Shown here one piece after another: positions 25,700 to 35,662 of a stretch of DNA of 64,000 nt. How positions within the stretch are numbered: the stretch's first letter is position 1; each line of letters opens with the position of its first letter. Location: positions 431,616 through 495,615 of the forward strand of contig NZ_FMVM01000002.1 in the NCBI RefSeq assembly GCF_900102085.1, in the 5' to 3' direction. This stretch comes from Paenibacillus polysaccharolyticus. GTDB lineage: Bacteria > Bacillota > Bacilli > Paenibacillales > Paenibacillaceae. Both the position numbers and the translations under genes were made by a program. The notes beneath the pieces were generated by a model. The model saw only the letters and a list, made by a program, of their open reading frames with translations, searched no databases and was not told the origin of the DNA.

Positions 25700-28600
25700 T
25701 CAACGCCCCGTTGCTCTCAAAATATCATAGAGAGTCTCACTGAATACTCGGCCTGAAATTTGGCCCAAAGGAATGGATTTGTTATCTGCATAATAATAGT
25801 GCTGTCTCTTGCCATTTGGTTTGAAGAAATGTAACGATTCCAGCGTCACGTCGTCCATCCCTTCATAATACGTGATACTTGTACCGCTGAACCGAAGTTC
25901 AGCAACAATCTCTCCGTACTCTTTGTAAAACTCGTTGAACCAGCCGCCATCTTGCGCAGGGCCTTTAATCCATCCGTATTTCTCCAATGCTTTCGGGAGA
26001 GCTGTTGGTGAAAATTCCTCTTCTGGGAGACCATCATATTCAGTCTTGGCCCGATCTTCATCCTCAATTAAATGGATTTGACGTTTCAATTGTTCGAACG
26101 GCTGCTTGACCTCATAATCCTCAAGCTGAGTAGTCCAGCCTTCTAGCGTATCCTGGTCCAGTTCTAGCGGATGTACAAGACCCACCTGAGCTCCTGATGG
26201 CAGATCCGTTTCATCCTCGTCCACCGTATTAAATGTACCGTCCTCCATATAACGGAATGTACGGATTAACTCACCCTGCTCATAAATGCCCCAGATTAAT
26301 CCAACGGCAAATTTCTGCATGATGACATTGTCTACAAATAGGGAAGTCCATTCCTCAGCTGTCCATAAACGCTGTTTGGATAAAGACTCTTCCAAGCGTG
26401 CAGTCTGGATCGTAACCATCGTTTTCAGATCCTTCTTCAACTGGGTAAAACGTGCCTTGGATTCTGCCGCGAGCTCAGGATCATCCTTTTGTGCCGGAGC
26501 AGGCAAACTTTTAACGGCTTTACCTGTTTCTTCGTTTACGACCACAACCTGTAGATCGGCATTAACTTTGACCTGGAAGGACCGTTCACCGTAACTAAGT
26601 TGTAACGTGCCTTTTTCATCAAAACCAAGGGAAGTGACTAGACGGTCTTCAAGTTGCTCTGCAGTTAATCCCATATTTTCTGCTGCAAGCTGCAAAGCCT
26701 CTTCGGCTGCGCCTTTTACCTGACGGTTCTTGACACTGCGTTTAACCTTGTCAATTGCCATCAGTGCGGCAGGTTCTTTTAGAAATGCGAGTACTTTCAC
26801 TGCCTCGGCTGCTATAGCCCCGCGGCTATTCTCTGTCCATTCCTTAATCTGTGGGGTCAATATATGAACAATCTGAAGATCACCGAACAGTGCGGAAACA
26901 TACATGATCCACTTTTCTTTCGCAGGTGCACCATCCTGAATCCATAGCTGTAACAGTTCCTTTGAAAAACGAATAAGTGAAGCTTCGCTTACATATTCAC
27001 GTAGTTCATTTAACCGCTCATTCGGTCCAGACCCATGATCAATCGATTGCAGTAATACATATTGTTTGATCCGATCATCTAATGGCAAACCATCTGTGGA
27101 TCGAATCAAGGCAGGCAGTTCCTTTAGAGGTAACCAGCTGATCCGAGACATCTTTTTCGCATCGGCCAGGTCAGCTAACGCTGCATGTGAATATTCAGGG
27201 CTTAGGTCAGCCGTATCAAGTAGAATTTGAATCAGGTTTTTCCATTCGGTGGCTTTCTCATTTTGTAAGAGTTCAGTGTATAATTCCTTACTATTATCCA
27301 GACTACGGATCGCTGTTAGCGCCATTTCTTTAATCGAAGTCTTTTTCTCCGCACGGTAAATCATCATATACAGTTCTTGATCCGGAACCCGGTTGAACTC
27401 AGCCAAAGCAATACTGCTCGCCCGTTTAGAAGCATCCTGTAAACCTACCTGAATAGCTGCTACCAATTGTTGCTTAGGCAGGGTATCTCGCTGCTCAAAT
27501 GCAACCTCAAGCGTTAAAAGACGTGTATCCGTTGGCAGTTTTTTATACTGTTTCAATGCATACTCCAGATTTTGCTGTAAAATACGCCGATACTCATCCT
27601 GCGGCATCGATTGATACGTATAATCTGTCATACCATTCAGCGAAATCAGACTAGTCAGCAGTTGTTCTCGTTTCACCTGAGGGTCGTCACCATACGTATT
27701 TAAAATCTGCTCACCACTAAAAGCATAAGAATGATACATGTCCGAGACAATGTCCAGCGTCCATTCCGGATGAGTTAGCAATATCGCAAAGCGGTGCATT
27801 GGCTCCGAATCAATGGGCAGGAAGCTGATACTAATGAGATTGTTAATCCGCTTCCGATCCCGGTTGACATGATTAAACAATCCACGGCTGTCCTTGTCTT
27901 CCCAATACTCTTCAAGCGTGTACTCACCACTTAAATATCTCGCAATGGCAAGACCTTGTCTCCCACCTTCGAGCGGTTGACGCAACACGCGGAATACAGC
28001 ATCTTCAATTGTGTTTTCCGGTTGAATTCCATTGATAGCTTGATCCAACATCATTTTATGAAGACACAACTTCAGGAATGGTGCTCTGACAATCTCATAT
28101 GCTCGTTTGGCTTGCTCAGGTTGATTGGCAATTGCCGCTTTGATTATAATCCAAGACACGCGGTACGAATTCAATTCGAGTTGCATCAATTCAATCAATT
28201 GATAGGGCTCGTTCAGAGGGATCAGCCCGGACAGCAGATCATCTTCACTTCTTGAACGAGGGTTCATGCTAAGTAAATACTTACGAACCTCCATCGGATA
28301 CAGTTCATGCAGGTGATGAATGACTTCGAGTAGTACCTTGCCAACGTCACTAACGTTATCCAGAAAGCGTTGCTTTCCTCCATTGATATTCGTCAGATAC
28401 AAGACTGCACTGCTCAATAAAACCATCGTCTGATGGAATTCCGCATGTGAAACATGATGTTTCGCGGAGTAAGTGATTTCGGGATAATGCTTGGCAATCA
28501 ATTCGTTACGTTTCTGTTTCAGGAATTCCTCTTCTAGCAACTGTGACGAACCGTTTTGTTTGCCTTGAACGTTGCCTGCAACCAAAGGTTCAATCAAGCG

Positions 28601-29260
28601 GTAGAGCTCTTGATGAAGCTTTGCCGCATCCTTCGCCATAACATGCTGGAACAACTCGGGCAGGACGGAACTCATATCCTCGATCTCTTGTTTATTCGCA
28701 AATTCCACATCCGGTTGCACACACAAATGAACAAGCATCATGGCATCAATCACATCTCTGAAATTACCCTGACTATCTGCTTTTTTGGAATCGAATAGCC
28801 ATTGTGCTCGCTTCACGCGCCTCTTAAGCTCAGAGAGAATTTCTTCTTCACCCGCATATTGCTTCATTTTCTTCAAACGAGATAACAAGGTTCCCATCCG
28901 ATCAGAAATCTTGCTTTTCCCATTTAATCCGTAAGCCTCCGAATCATCACCGAGACAAGCTGTGAATGCGTTAACCCCCCAAGGGCTTCTACGGAAATAA
29001 TTCGATTCCAAATGCATGGCAATAGCTCCGGCACGAAAAAAGATATCTCCATCATCTTTTTTGCCAAGCTTGGACAGAGCTTCTACCGTTCGATAGACAT
29101 AATGACTCGTTTTACCCATCATCTCAGGGAACTTTTCGGTTGCACCCATGACGTAATCGATAATTTCGGAGCTACGATCTGTTTTGAGCGAGTAGTCATC
29201 TGAACAAATGGAAGCGAACTTTTCAACCAAACTCTCTACTACACGGTCTGCGGTCAGCAT
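25700..29260 (-). CDS. DUF4132 (YehI/MolR-type) giant protein
   Basis: 1186 aa from ATG at 29260, with AGGAGG 9 nt upstream; a start 19 codons earlier would overlap the VWA gene. A long helical-repeat (HEAT-like) N-terminal and central region is followed by a C-terminal DUF4132 domain (~930-1186: RLWTAEEWTSLFVDNVIMQK, FAVGLIWGIYEQGELIRTFR, ALEKYGWIKGPAQDGG, ISGRVFSETLYDIL). E. coli YehI is about the same length and also lies beside the yehLMPQ genes. No enzyme motif is seen; a scaffold role is plausible from the repeats (inference). Confidence 0.85.
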   Translation of the reverse strand: MLTADRVVESLVEKFASICSDDYSLKTDRSSEIIDYVMGATEKFPEMMGKTSHYVYRTVEALSKLGKKDDGDIFFRAGAIAMHLESNYFRRSPWGVNAFTACLGDDSEAYGLNGKSKISDRMGTLLSRLKKMKQYAGEEEILSELKRRVKRAQWLFDSKKADSQGNFRDVIDAMMLVHLCVQPDVEFANKQEIEDMSSVLPELFQHVMAKDAAKLHQELYRLIEPLVAGNVQGKQNGSSQLLEEEFLKQKRNELIAKHYPEITYSAKHHVSHAEFHQTMVLLSSAVLYLTNINGGKQRFLDNVSDVGKVLLEVIHHLHELYPMEVRKYLLSMNPRSRSEDDLLSGLIPLNEPYQLIELMQLELNSYRVSWIIIKAAIANQPEQAKRAYEIVRAPFLKLCLHKMMLDQAINGIQPENTIEDAVFRVLRQPLEGGRQGLAIARYLSGEYTLEEYWEDKDSRGLFNHVNRDRKRINNLISISFLPIDSEPMHRFAILLTHPEWTLDIVSDMYHSYAFSGEQILNTYGDDPQVKREQLLTSLISLNGMTDYTYQSMPQDEYRRILQQNLEYALKQYKKLPTDTRLLTLEVAFEQRDTLPKQQLVAAIQVGLQDASKRASSIALAEFNRVPDQELYMMIYRAEKKTSIKEMALTAIRSLDNSKELYTELLQNEKATEWKNLIQILLDTADLSPEYSHAALADLADAKKMSRISWLPLKELPALIRSTDGLPLDDRIKQYVLLQSIDHGSGPNERLNELREYVSEASLIRFSKELLQLWIQDGAPAKEKWIMYVSALFGDLQIVHILTPQIKEWTENSRGAIAAEAVKVLAFLKEPAALMAIDKVKRSVKNRQVKGAAEEALQLAAENMGLTAEQLEDRLVTSLGFDEKGTLQLSYGERSFQVKVNADLQVVVVNEETGKAVKSLPAPAQKDDPELAAESKARFTQLKKDLKTMVTIQTARLEESLSKQRLWTAEEWTSLFVDNVIMQKFAVGLIWGIYEQGELIRTFRYMEDGTFNTVDEDETDLPSGAQVGLVHPLELDQDTLEGWTTQLEDYEVKQPFEQLKRQIHLIEDEDRAKTEYDGLPEEEFSPTALPKALEKYGWIKGPAQDGGWFNEFYKEYGEIVAELRFSGTSITYYEGMDDVTLESLHFFKPNGKRQHYYYADNKSIPLGQISGRVFSETLYDILRATGR

Positions 29261-29285
29261 GATTTTATTCCTCCTAAAAGTATGT

Positions 29286-30488
29286 TTAAGTGATAATTTC
29301 TCCGATCCATTCGGCAAGTTCGTTAGGTGTAATCGCTGCTACATGTGCCCCCATATTGGCTAAAGTCTGTGCAGCATGTTTGTTGTACACCGAATCTCCG
29401 TTGAAATCGAGAGCGGTAAGCACAAGCAACTTGCATCCCGCATCGATAATATCCTTACAGGCTTGATACATTTGATTAATCGGGTAACCTTCCTCCAGAT
29501 CACTTACCAAAATGTAGATCGTTTTTCCAGGATTCTCAATCAGCGTCTCCCCATAACGTAGCGCTTTGGCGATATGGGTTCCTCCACCGAGTTGCACATT
29601 CATCAATACATCTACGGGGTCCTCAAGTCGGTCGCTCAGGTCCACTACTTTGGTATCAAAGATGAACAGCTTTGTGCGTAATGCGTTCAAGCGATAGAAA
29701 ATACTCGCCATGACCGAACTGTAAATCACCGAATCCATCATACTACCGCTTTCATCTACACCGATAATGATGTTCCACTTATTGTGTTGCTCTAAATTTC
29801 CGTCAAAATAAAGTCGATCGATCACAAACCTTCGTTTGTGTTTATCATAATTTTTAAGATTACGAGTAATCGTTCGTTTAAAGTTCAGGTTGCGCAGGGA
29901 TCGCACCGAACTGGATGCGTACCGACTGCGTTTCCCCATTATACTGGCCCGAGTATGAGACTCCAGCTTCCTGCGCAGATCCTCAACCACTGTGCGTACA
30001 ATATCTTTTGCACTCCGCAGTACATCACCTTTCATTCGCCCTTTGAACTGCATGATGTTTTTGAGCAGGTTCATATTCGGTTCAAGGGACTCCAGCAGTT
30101 TTTTATCGGTTAAGAGCTCCGTCAGTCCATAACGATCAAGTGCCTGCTTCTCCAAAATTTCAACCGTTGATTTGGGAAAAAGATCTCTGACCTTGTGTAA
30201 CCAATTGGGTACAGTAAGCTCGGATGAACCACGTCCACCCTCTTTTCGGTAACCTTGTTCTTCACCGTATTCACGGTTATAGAGGTACCCCAGAATCTCG
30301 TCCAATTCAACATACTGAAATTCACCCGTTTTATATTGATCCGATTCACAAAGACCTTCCTCTGCAGATTCCCCCAAAATCAGGCGCCAACGGTTCAAAG
30401 TTTCAACAGCACTTCGTTCTTCCGAGGAAGACAACTCTGGCAACATTTCGTCCTGGCCGCGACGGGCATCATTCATATTAACTTCCAT
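29286..30488 (-). CDS. VWA domain protein (YehP-like)
   Basis: 400 aa, ATG at 30488 with AAAGGAG 8 nt upstream, overlapping the DUF5682 gene by 16 nt. The C-terminal von Willebrand A domain has an intact MIDAS metal site: IIGVDESGSMM (DxSxS, ~residue 243), a Thr in LGGGTHIAKAL, and an Asp in VSDLEEGYP. MoxR/VWA pairs act as metal- and ATP-dependent assembly or remodelling modules, the VWA protein passing the ATPase's force to a client. The N-terminal half is helical and basic. Confidence 0.9.
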   Translation of the reverse strand: MEVNMNDARRGQDEMLPELSSSEERSAVETLNRWRLILGESAEEGLCESDQYKTGEFQYVELDEILGYLYNREYGEEQGYRKEGGRGSSELTVPNWLHKVRDLFPKSTVEILEKQALDRYGLTELLTDKKLLESLEPNMNLLKNIMQFKGRMKGDVLRSAKDIVRTVVEDLRRKLESHTRASIMGKRSRYASSSVRSLRNLNFKRTITRNLKNYDKHKRRFVIDRLYFDGNLEQHNKWNIIIGVDESGSMMDSVIYSSVMASIFYRLNALRTKLFIFDTKVVDLSDRLEDPVDVLMNVQLGGGTHIAKALRYGETLIENPGKTIYILVSDLEEGYPINQMYQACKDIIDAGCKLLVLTALDFNGDSVYNKHAAQTLANMGAHVAAITPNELAEWIGEIIT

Positions 30489-32914
30489 GCAGCAAACTCC
30501 TTTCGAAGCGCTTCGTCCTGTGTTCTGTAACGAATAAGCAGTTGCTCGTCCAGCACAGGCATCAACATTTCATCCGACCTCACTTGGTGCAGATTGGCCA
30601 CGCGCTCGGCAATCAGATTTGTTTCCATTGGCGTAAAATAAGTGAAAGCCAGACGTAGTTCTGGAATCATAGCAATAAAATCATCATAGGATAACTGCTC
30701 AATTAACCCGTTTAGCTCTTGTAACAGCTGGTCCTCATATAGAAATGCATCTCGAGCTACGGTAAACACACCTTGTAAAAATAAAGCCGTTTGACGCGTC
30801 TGTTCCGGCGTTCCGCGGATATAGCCCCGGGCACGCTCCACGATCTCTTCTCTAGATCGATCACCAAGTCCCGAAGCAATAGCGATACAGACCCCTTCGA
30901 GCTGAGCAGGAAGCTTCGAATCCGATAAAAGCTCGTGCAAATGGTTTCGAAAAGCCGTATCCTGGAATTGCTCTTCGGCAGACTCGGCCAGCATTGCAAG
31001 TAGCTTTATTCCCTGAATAATACCTTCATGCTCGTCCGCATTCGTTCGCGAAAGCTGTTGCAGCTTGTCCACCGCGTTACGGTAAGCTTCAGATACTAAC
31101 TCAGAAAGATGAGGGTCATCCGATAATCCTAGTAGCCGTCGATGCTGATGAATCCGATTCAAAATCGTTAAGCTGTTACATAGTGACAGAAAATGTCCAT
31201 CTCTCCGCAGAGCATCACGAACCTTGGTGTACAGCTGCATTGCTGTCTCCTGAAGTCCCATTAATAGTGCCTGAAGCATTTTTTGAGCAAGTTCACCGCT
31301 GTGATGATCAGGAATATCTCGCATCTGCTCTTCCATCTTTCGAGTAGCTGCTGTGGCAAGTGTTCCGCCATATAAAGAATTTTCAATAAGCCTGGCTTCA
31401 ATTCGTGAGGAATACATGTATTCCCACGTTTCACGAACCAGATTCATATCACGTTGCGCGATCCAATCCGGTCCCGCCTGTCGCTTCGCGAACTCGGGAA
31501 CAAGATAAGAGATGCATTGAAACAACTGGCTAATCAAACGATGTTCCGGCTTGGCATACAGATCAAGTACCTTTTTATGCTGACCCGTTGTTCGAATCTG
31601 AAGTTTGAATTCTGTGCATCGCGCTTTAAAATCCTCAACGATAGGAATATGAAAAGCATTAGGTGCAACGCTCCCTATGGCGTCTCCGGTCAACAGAAGT
31701 TGTAGTTCCTGAAGCGGCTTGTCGGTGGCAAGTGTAAGCTCTCCTTTGACAAATGAAGAGAGGGCCGCGTCCATCAGCTCGTACACTCCGCCTTCCTGCT
31801 TGCCTCGAAGCTCCGCCAGACCTTGAATCATACTATATGCCTCAATGGCATCACTCGTGGAAACATGTTCTTCCCGTTCTCGCAGCTTGCGCATCAATCT
31901 GGATAACACGTTCAGTGTAGTTACACGGTAAGGAGAACGTGAAGTATGGAGCAGTTGATCCCAGATTTGATCGTAAAAATACACATAAGGCATACCGCTG
32001 GCATAGCCATTCAATCGATCAGCTTCGGCAAATGTATACACCATCGGATACACCTGTTCTTGAACATTTCCTGAATCAGATATATCGTGCCGAGTCGAAT
32101 TGCCCTTGGTTTCCTTTTCCTGAACAGTAGAATTCACTAACCCAAAAGTATGAAAACCTCCCGTAATTACAAGCACACGCTGATACTGCTCTTCAGCTTC
32201 CTTGATTCGTTTTGCCATATGGGCTTCTCTCACCAGGTCACCACTCGTCATCAGCCGCTCCGGAGTGTAGCACATTCGGGATAATGTACAATACGTGAAA
32301 ACATCCTGCACAAAGGCAGAGGTGGGTTTCTGTAGCCCCCCGATCTCAAACACCTTTTCCCATAGTTCATCAAAACTACGGCAGTTTGTTTTCTCACATA
32401 AACGGTTAATAAATTCTGAACTGGCAAGCAGTGTTTCGTCCTGAACGGAGATTTCTTTCTGTTCTGTTTGCGAAGGACTCTCCGTGTTTCTGGATACATG
32501 CCGATAATCCAAATCTATAAATTGTGCCGGAATGCCAAGCCGGTGGGCTTGCTTCAACGCAACATATTCGGGTGAATACCGGAGCATCGGATAATAACAG
32601 GCTTCTCTTCCATATTCATCTTCATAGGTATAATAGAGACTGACCGGAGGCAAGGTCGCTTCATCCGTTAGTACAGGTATAAGGGGATTACCGCTTTCTG
32701 GCCCTTCAATCAAAATGATATCGGGTTTGTAATCCCCGATGACATGCAACAGATGATGGGAACAAGCTGGACTATGATGCCGTATTGGAAAATAAACCGT
32801 TCGATTATTTAAGTTATATACACTCGTATCGAATAAGGATTGAAGCTGATTGAAATCCGTAACATCCGATAAACCAACAACGTCGGCGGGCTCTACTTGG
32901 TCTAACCGATCCAT
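30473..32914 (-). CDS. DUF5682 protein (YehM-like)
   Basis: 813 aa, ATG at 32914 with GAGGAAAG upstream, overlapping the MoxR gene by 13 nt. The N-terminal ~270 residues have the DUF5682 signature FPIRHHSPACSHHLLHVIGD, IILIEGPESGNPL and a later VLVITGGFHTFGLVNS. The His/Glu/Gly-His pattern is reminiscent of TraB/erythromycin-esterase-like folds. The remaining ~540 residues are helical. E. coli YehM (about 760 aa) holds the same position. Biochemical role unknown. Confidence 0.85.
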   Translation of the reverse strand: MDRLDQVEPADVVGLSDVTDFNQLQSLFDTSVYNLNNRTVYFPIRHHSPACSHHLLHVIGDYKPDIILIEGPESGNPLIPVLTDEATLPPVSLYYTYEDEYGREACYYPMLRYSPEYVALKQAHRLGIPAQFIDLDYRHVSRNTESPSQTEQKEISVQDETLLASSEFINRLCEKTNCRSFDELWEKVFEIGGLQKPTSAFVQDVFTYCTLSRMCYTPERLMTSGDLVREAHMAKRIKEAEEQYQRVLVITGGFHTFGLVNSTVQEKETKGNSTRHDISDSGNVQEQVYPMVYTFAEADRLNGYASGMPYVYFYDQIWDQLLHTSRSPYRVTTLNVLSRLMRKLREREEHVSTSDAIEAYSMIQGLAELRGKQEGGVYELMDAALSSFVKGELTLATDKPLQELQLLLTGDAIGSVAPNAFHIPIVEDFKARCTEFKLQIRTTGQHKKVLDLYAKPEHRLISQLFQCISYLVPEFAKRQAGPDWIAQRDMNLVRETWEYMYSSRIEARLIENSLYGGTLATAATRKMEEQMRDIPDHHSGELAQKMLQALLMGLQETAMQLYTKVRDALRRDGHFLSLCNSLTILNRIHQHRRLLGLSDDPHLSELVSEAYRNAVDKLQQLSRTNADEHEGIIQGIKLLAMLAESAEEQFQDTAFRNHLHELLSDSKLPAQLEGVCIAIASGLGDRSREEIVERARGYIRGTPEQTRQTALFLQGVFTVARDAFLYEDQLLQELNGLIEQLSYDDFIAMIPELRLAFTYFTPMETNLIAERVANLHQVRSDEMLMPVLDEQLLIRYRTQDEALRKEFAAWKLI

Positions 32915-34005
32915 TTTCTTTCCTCATAATAATTTTTCCAAATCTCCTCTTCGGCAGAGCGAGCTTTGACAATTTTGGAAAAATAGTTTTTGAGAATGCC
33001 TAGGTCCTTGTCGCTTTCCTTTGCAATGGTTCCCAGCATGTTTTGTACCAACCGATCCAGCGCAATAGATTTCCCCTCATAATAGTACGATGTCATTGCG
33101 CTCTGCACATATACCGACACGGCTTCTGCAGTACTCATGGACGCTTGAGGTGTATCGAGCTTGTATCCTTCACGTGACATGCCTGTTCGCAGCTCCATAA
33201 ATGTAGTTGCCAGCAACTCCACCACGTCGGTTTGAATTTCGGTATCAATTCCACTATGTAATAACAGGTTTCTCGCCTGAGATTCAATGATTTTGGCTTC
33301 CATCTTCACATTCTGGATCGGTCTGATCGTTTCAAAATTAAAACGTCGCTTGAGTGCGCCGCTCATCTCATTTACACCTTTATCCCGAATGTTCGCCGTA
33401 GCAATGACGTTGAATCCCGGTTTGGCAAAAAGCACACCCCCGTCAAGTTCTGGAATGCTCATGACTTTATCGCTCAAAATACTAATTAAACTGTCCTGTG
33501 CTTCAGCCGGACAACGTGTAATTTCCTCAAAGCGCGTTAAAATTCCTTTTTTCATGCCGTTATATAACGGGGAAGGCACGAGAGCTGCTTCAGAAGGCCC
33601 TTTGTCCAAAAGCATCGCATAATTCCAGGAATACTTGATCATATCCTCCGTTGTTCCAGCCGTACCTTGTATGGTATTCAGACTGGTCCCCGAGATCGCT
33701 GCCGTAAGCAACTCACTGAGCATTGTTTTTGCTGTACCGGGCTCACCGACAAGCATCAACCCGCGATTTCCTGCAAGGGTAACAACTGCACGTTCAATCA
33801 ACACATCATTCCCGTAAAATTTACGTGTAATGGTGATCTTCTCTCCATCCAGCATCGCTGGCTTATCTCGACCAATAATAAAATCCCGCACATTAGCTGG
33901 AGATAATAACCAGTTGGGCGGACGATGACCCTGATCCTCCTGTTGTAACGCCCTTAACTCAGCCTCGTATAATGTCTCCGCAGGCGGTTTAAGCATCTCT
34001 ATCAT
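32902..34005 (-). CDS. MoxR-type AAA+ ATPase (YehL-like)
   Basis: 367 aa from ATG at 34005 (GAGAGGAG at good spacing; the frame extends 15 codons upstream without a better start). Walker A GEPGTAKT at 87-94, Walker B-like GILTRFEEI, sensor 1 NVIATANIRDKG, arginine finger region GALKRRFNFETI: all intact. It is the motor of the operon, expected to work with the VWA protein. It is the first gene of the minus-strand set; the 490 nt upstream contain an inverted repeat at 34133-34148. Confidence 0.92.
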   Translation of the reverse strand: MIEMLKPPAETLYEAELRALQQEDQGHRPPNWLLSPANVRDFIIGRDKPAMLDGEKITITRKFYGNDVLIERAVVTLAGNRGLMLVGEPGTAKTMLSELLTAAISGTSLNTIQGTAGTTEDMIKYSWNYAMLLDKGPSEAALVPSPLYNGMKKGILTRFEEITRCPAEAQDSLISILSDKVMSIPELDGGVLFAKPGFNVIATANIRDKGVNEMSGALKRRFNFETIRPIQNVKMEAKIIESQARNLLLHSGIDTEIQTDVVELLATTFMELRTGMSREGYKLDTPQASMSTAEAVSVYVQSAMTSYYYEGKSIALDRLVQNMLGTIAKESDKDLGILKNYFSKIVKARSAEEEIWKNYYEERKWIG

Positions 34006-34132
34006 CAAGATGTCTCCTCTCAAATAAACAGATCGTATGTTCCTATTCACATCATTTTATCACAGCCGTAAGTTATTAAGTCTGAAAACGGGCAAAAATG
34101 GTTGAAACGTCCTTCTTACCTGCACTTTTGAC

Positions 34133-34148
34133 TAAGTCCAAGGACTTA
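34133..34148. promoter_or_regulatory. Inverted repeat upstream of the MoxR operon
   Basis: TAAGTCCAAGGACTTA has perfect 7-nt arms around AA and could be an operator for the six-gene operon. No regulator gene is linked and no promoter elements were assigned around it. Confidence 0.35.
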
Positions 34149-34442
34149 CATCACCGCACAAATGTGAATCCTCTCTCCCGGTCTACCTCTAGAATAGAGC
34201 AATTTCTCATTCTATCCTTTGGAATATCGCTTAGGCATATAGTTCTACCTATCAATACTAACGGCCGGACTTCAGAGATAGGGCACTACAATCTTATAAA
34301 CAATCCAACATCTCTTCTAATCACTGCATAAAAAGAAAAGAATACAAAACACAGAACTGTACTTCCTGTGTTTCATCCACCCGCATAATTGGCGGCATAT
34401 TTTCGCTCACTTCACGCACTCAACTGGCTACAGCCATAAACA

Positions 34443-34466
34443 AAAAGCCGCTAGATTAGCGACTAT
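34443..34466 (-). terminator. Terminator of the aldo/keto reductase gene
   Basis: Minus strand AGTCGCT-AATCT-AGCGGCT followed by TTTTTG. The stem is the same AGTCGCT/AGCGGCT sequence as in the elements at 3436 and 10589. Confidence 0.7.
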
Positions 34467-34495
34467 ATGCAAACATATATCCTGTTCTGTAGACA

Positions 34496-35473
34496 CTACA
34501 TTCTCCGTCCGCACGAAGACGAGTACAGCTCGTACCATTCATACCGTGTGAGTTCAACCTGAGCCGCATCACGACAAGCGAGAATCCGCTCTGGGCGAAT
34601 CGAACCAATCACCGGCTGAATTCCGGCTGGATGTTTCATTAACCAAGCCAGTACAATGGCTTCACTCGTGACACCACGCTCTTTAGCAATACGAGCCACC
34701 AGTTCTGCCGTTGCTTCAATCTCGGGTCGTTGTCCTTCAATCGCCCTGCCTGTAAATCTTCCCTGTGCGAGAGGACCCCAAGCTTGCAACTGAATGCGCT
34801 CTGCCTGGCAGTACTCCATCGTACCGTATGGGAAAACATTTTCTTTCGCCTGCGCACGGTTCACGGTTACGCCAGCCTCTACAAAACCGATTTTATCAAG
34901 GCTCATCTCCAGTTGATTCACGATGAATGGCATACGACTGTGCATCTGAAGCAAACGGATCTGTTCAGAACCCATATTAGACACGCCGAAGTTTCTTACT
35001 TTTCCAGCCTGATGAAGTTTAGACAGCGCTTCTCCGATCTCCTGCGGATGGGCAAGTGGGTCGGGACGATGCAGCAGCAAAATATCCAGATACTCCGTGC
35101 CGAGCCGGGATAAAATCCCGTCAACACTCTTTATAATATGTGCCCCTGATGTGTCATAACGCTGTGGCCCCTCATCATCCCCTACCAGCCGAATTCCGCA
35201 TTTAGATTGAATAATGATCTGTTCCCGAAGTCCGTTCCTTTCAGATAAGATCCGCCCAAATACATGCTCCGCTTTCCCACGTGTATAGATGTCCGCCAGG
35301 TCAAAATGATTAATGCCAATCTCCAGTGCAGCTTCTACCGCTTGGTGGCCTTCAACCACCAAATCTTCAGTAATGGGTGCTCCATCCCAATCTCCTCCAA
35401 AGCGCATACACCCCAGAACAATAGGACTCGCGGGAATTTGATGATCATGTAAAGGCAACTGTCTATATGACAT
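34496..35473 (-). CDS. Aldo/keto reductase (YdhF-like)
   Basis: 325 aa from ATG at 35473, behind GAGAGGGAG; the frame is open 39 codons upstream without a ribosome site. NADPH-dependent carbonyl reductase, TIM barrel. Catalytic tetrad visible: Asp and Tyr in FDLADIYTRG, Lys in IIQSKCGI, His in LLLHRPDPL. The NADP-binding end is GSIRPERIL. It resembles the YdhF subgroup. The substrate is unknown. It stands alone and is divergent from the P450 gene. Confidence 0.9.
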   Translation of the reverse strand: MSYRQLPLHDHQIPASPIVLGCMRFGGDWDGAPITEDLVVEGHQAVEAALEIGINHFDLADIYTRGKAEHVFGRILSERNGLREQIIIQSKCGIRLVGDDEGPQRYDTSGAHIIKSVDGILSRLGTEYLDILLLHRPDPLAHPQEIGEALSKLHQAGKVRNFGVSNMGSEQIRLLQMHSRMPFIVNQLEMSLDKIGFVEAGVTVNRAQAKENVFPYGTMEYCQAERIQLQAWGPLAQGRFTGRAIEGQRPEIEATAELVARIAKERGVTSEAIVLAWLMKHPAGIQPVIGSIRPERILACRDAAQVELTRYEWYELYSSSCGRRM

Positions 35474-35662
35474 TTCCGTACTCCCTCTCATTTTTTTATT
35501 TTTGAAAACGTATTCTTGACTTCCTATCTTGTCTTCTTGAGTCCAACACGATATTCCTGCATCGCTCGCATTTTTATCATGGCAAAACAAGGTTTCGAAC
35601 CTTTACATATGGAATAATTACAAAGTGACATATCTTATTGCTAAGGAGAGGAGATTACACAT

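Larger units (their letters stand above)
34006..34495. other. Upstream region of the MoxR operon
   Basis: No gene is supported. It contains an inverted repeat TAAGTCC-AA-GGACTTA (34133-34148), 128 nt before the MoxR start, and near its right end the AAAAAGCCGCT-AGATT-AGCGACT hairpin (34443-34466). Confidence 0.55.

Noticed and set aside
34496..35590. Longer aldo/keto reductase starting at 35590
   Set aside because: The 39 extra N-terminal residues match nothing and a good ribosome site precedes the ATG at 35473.
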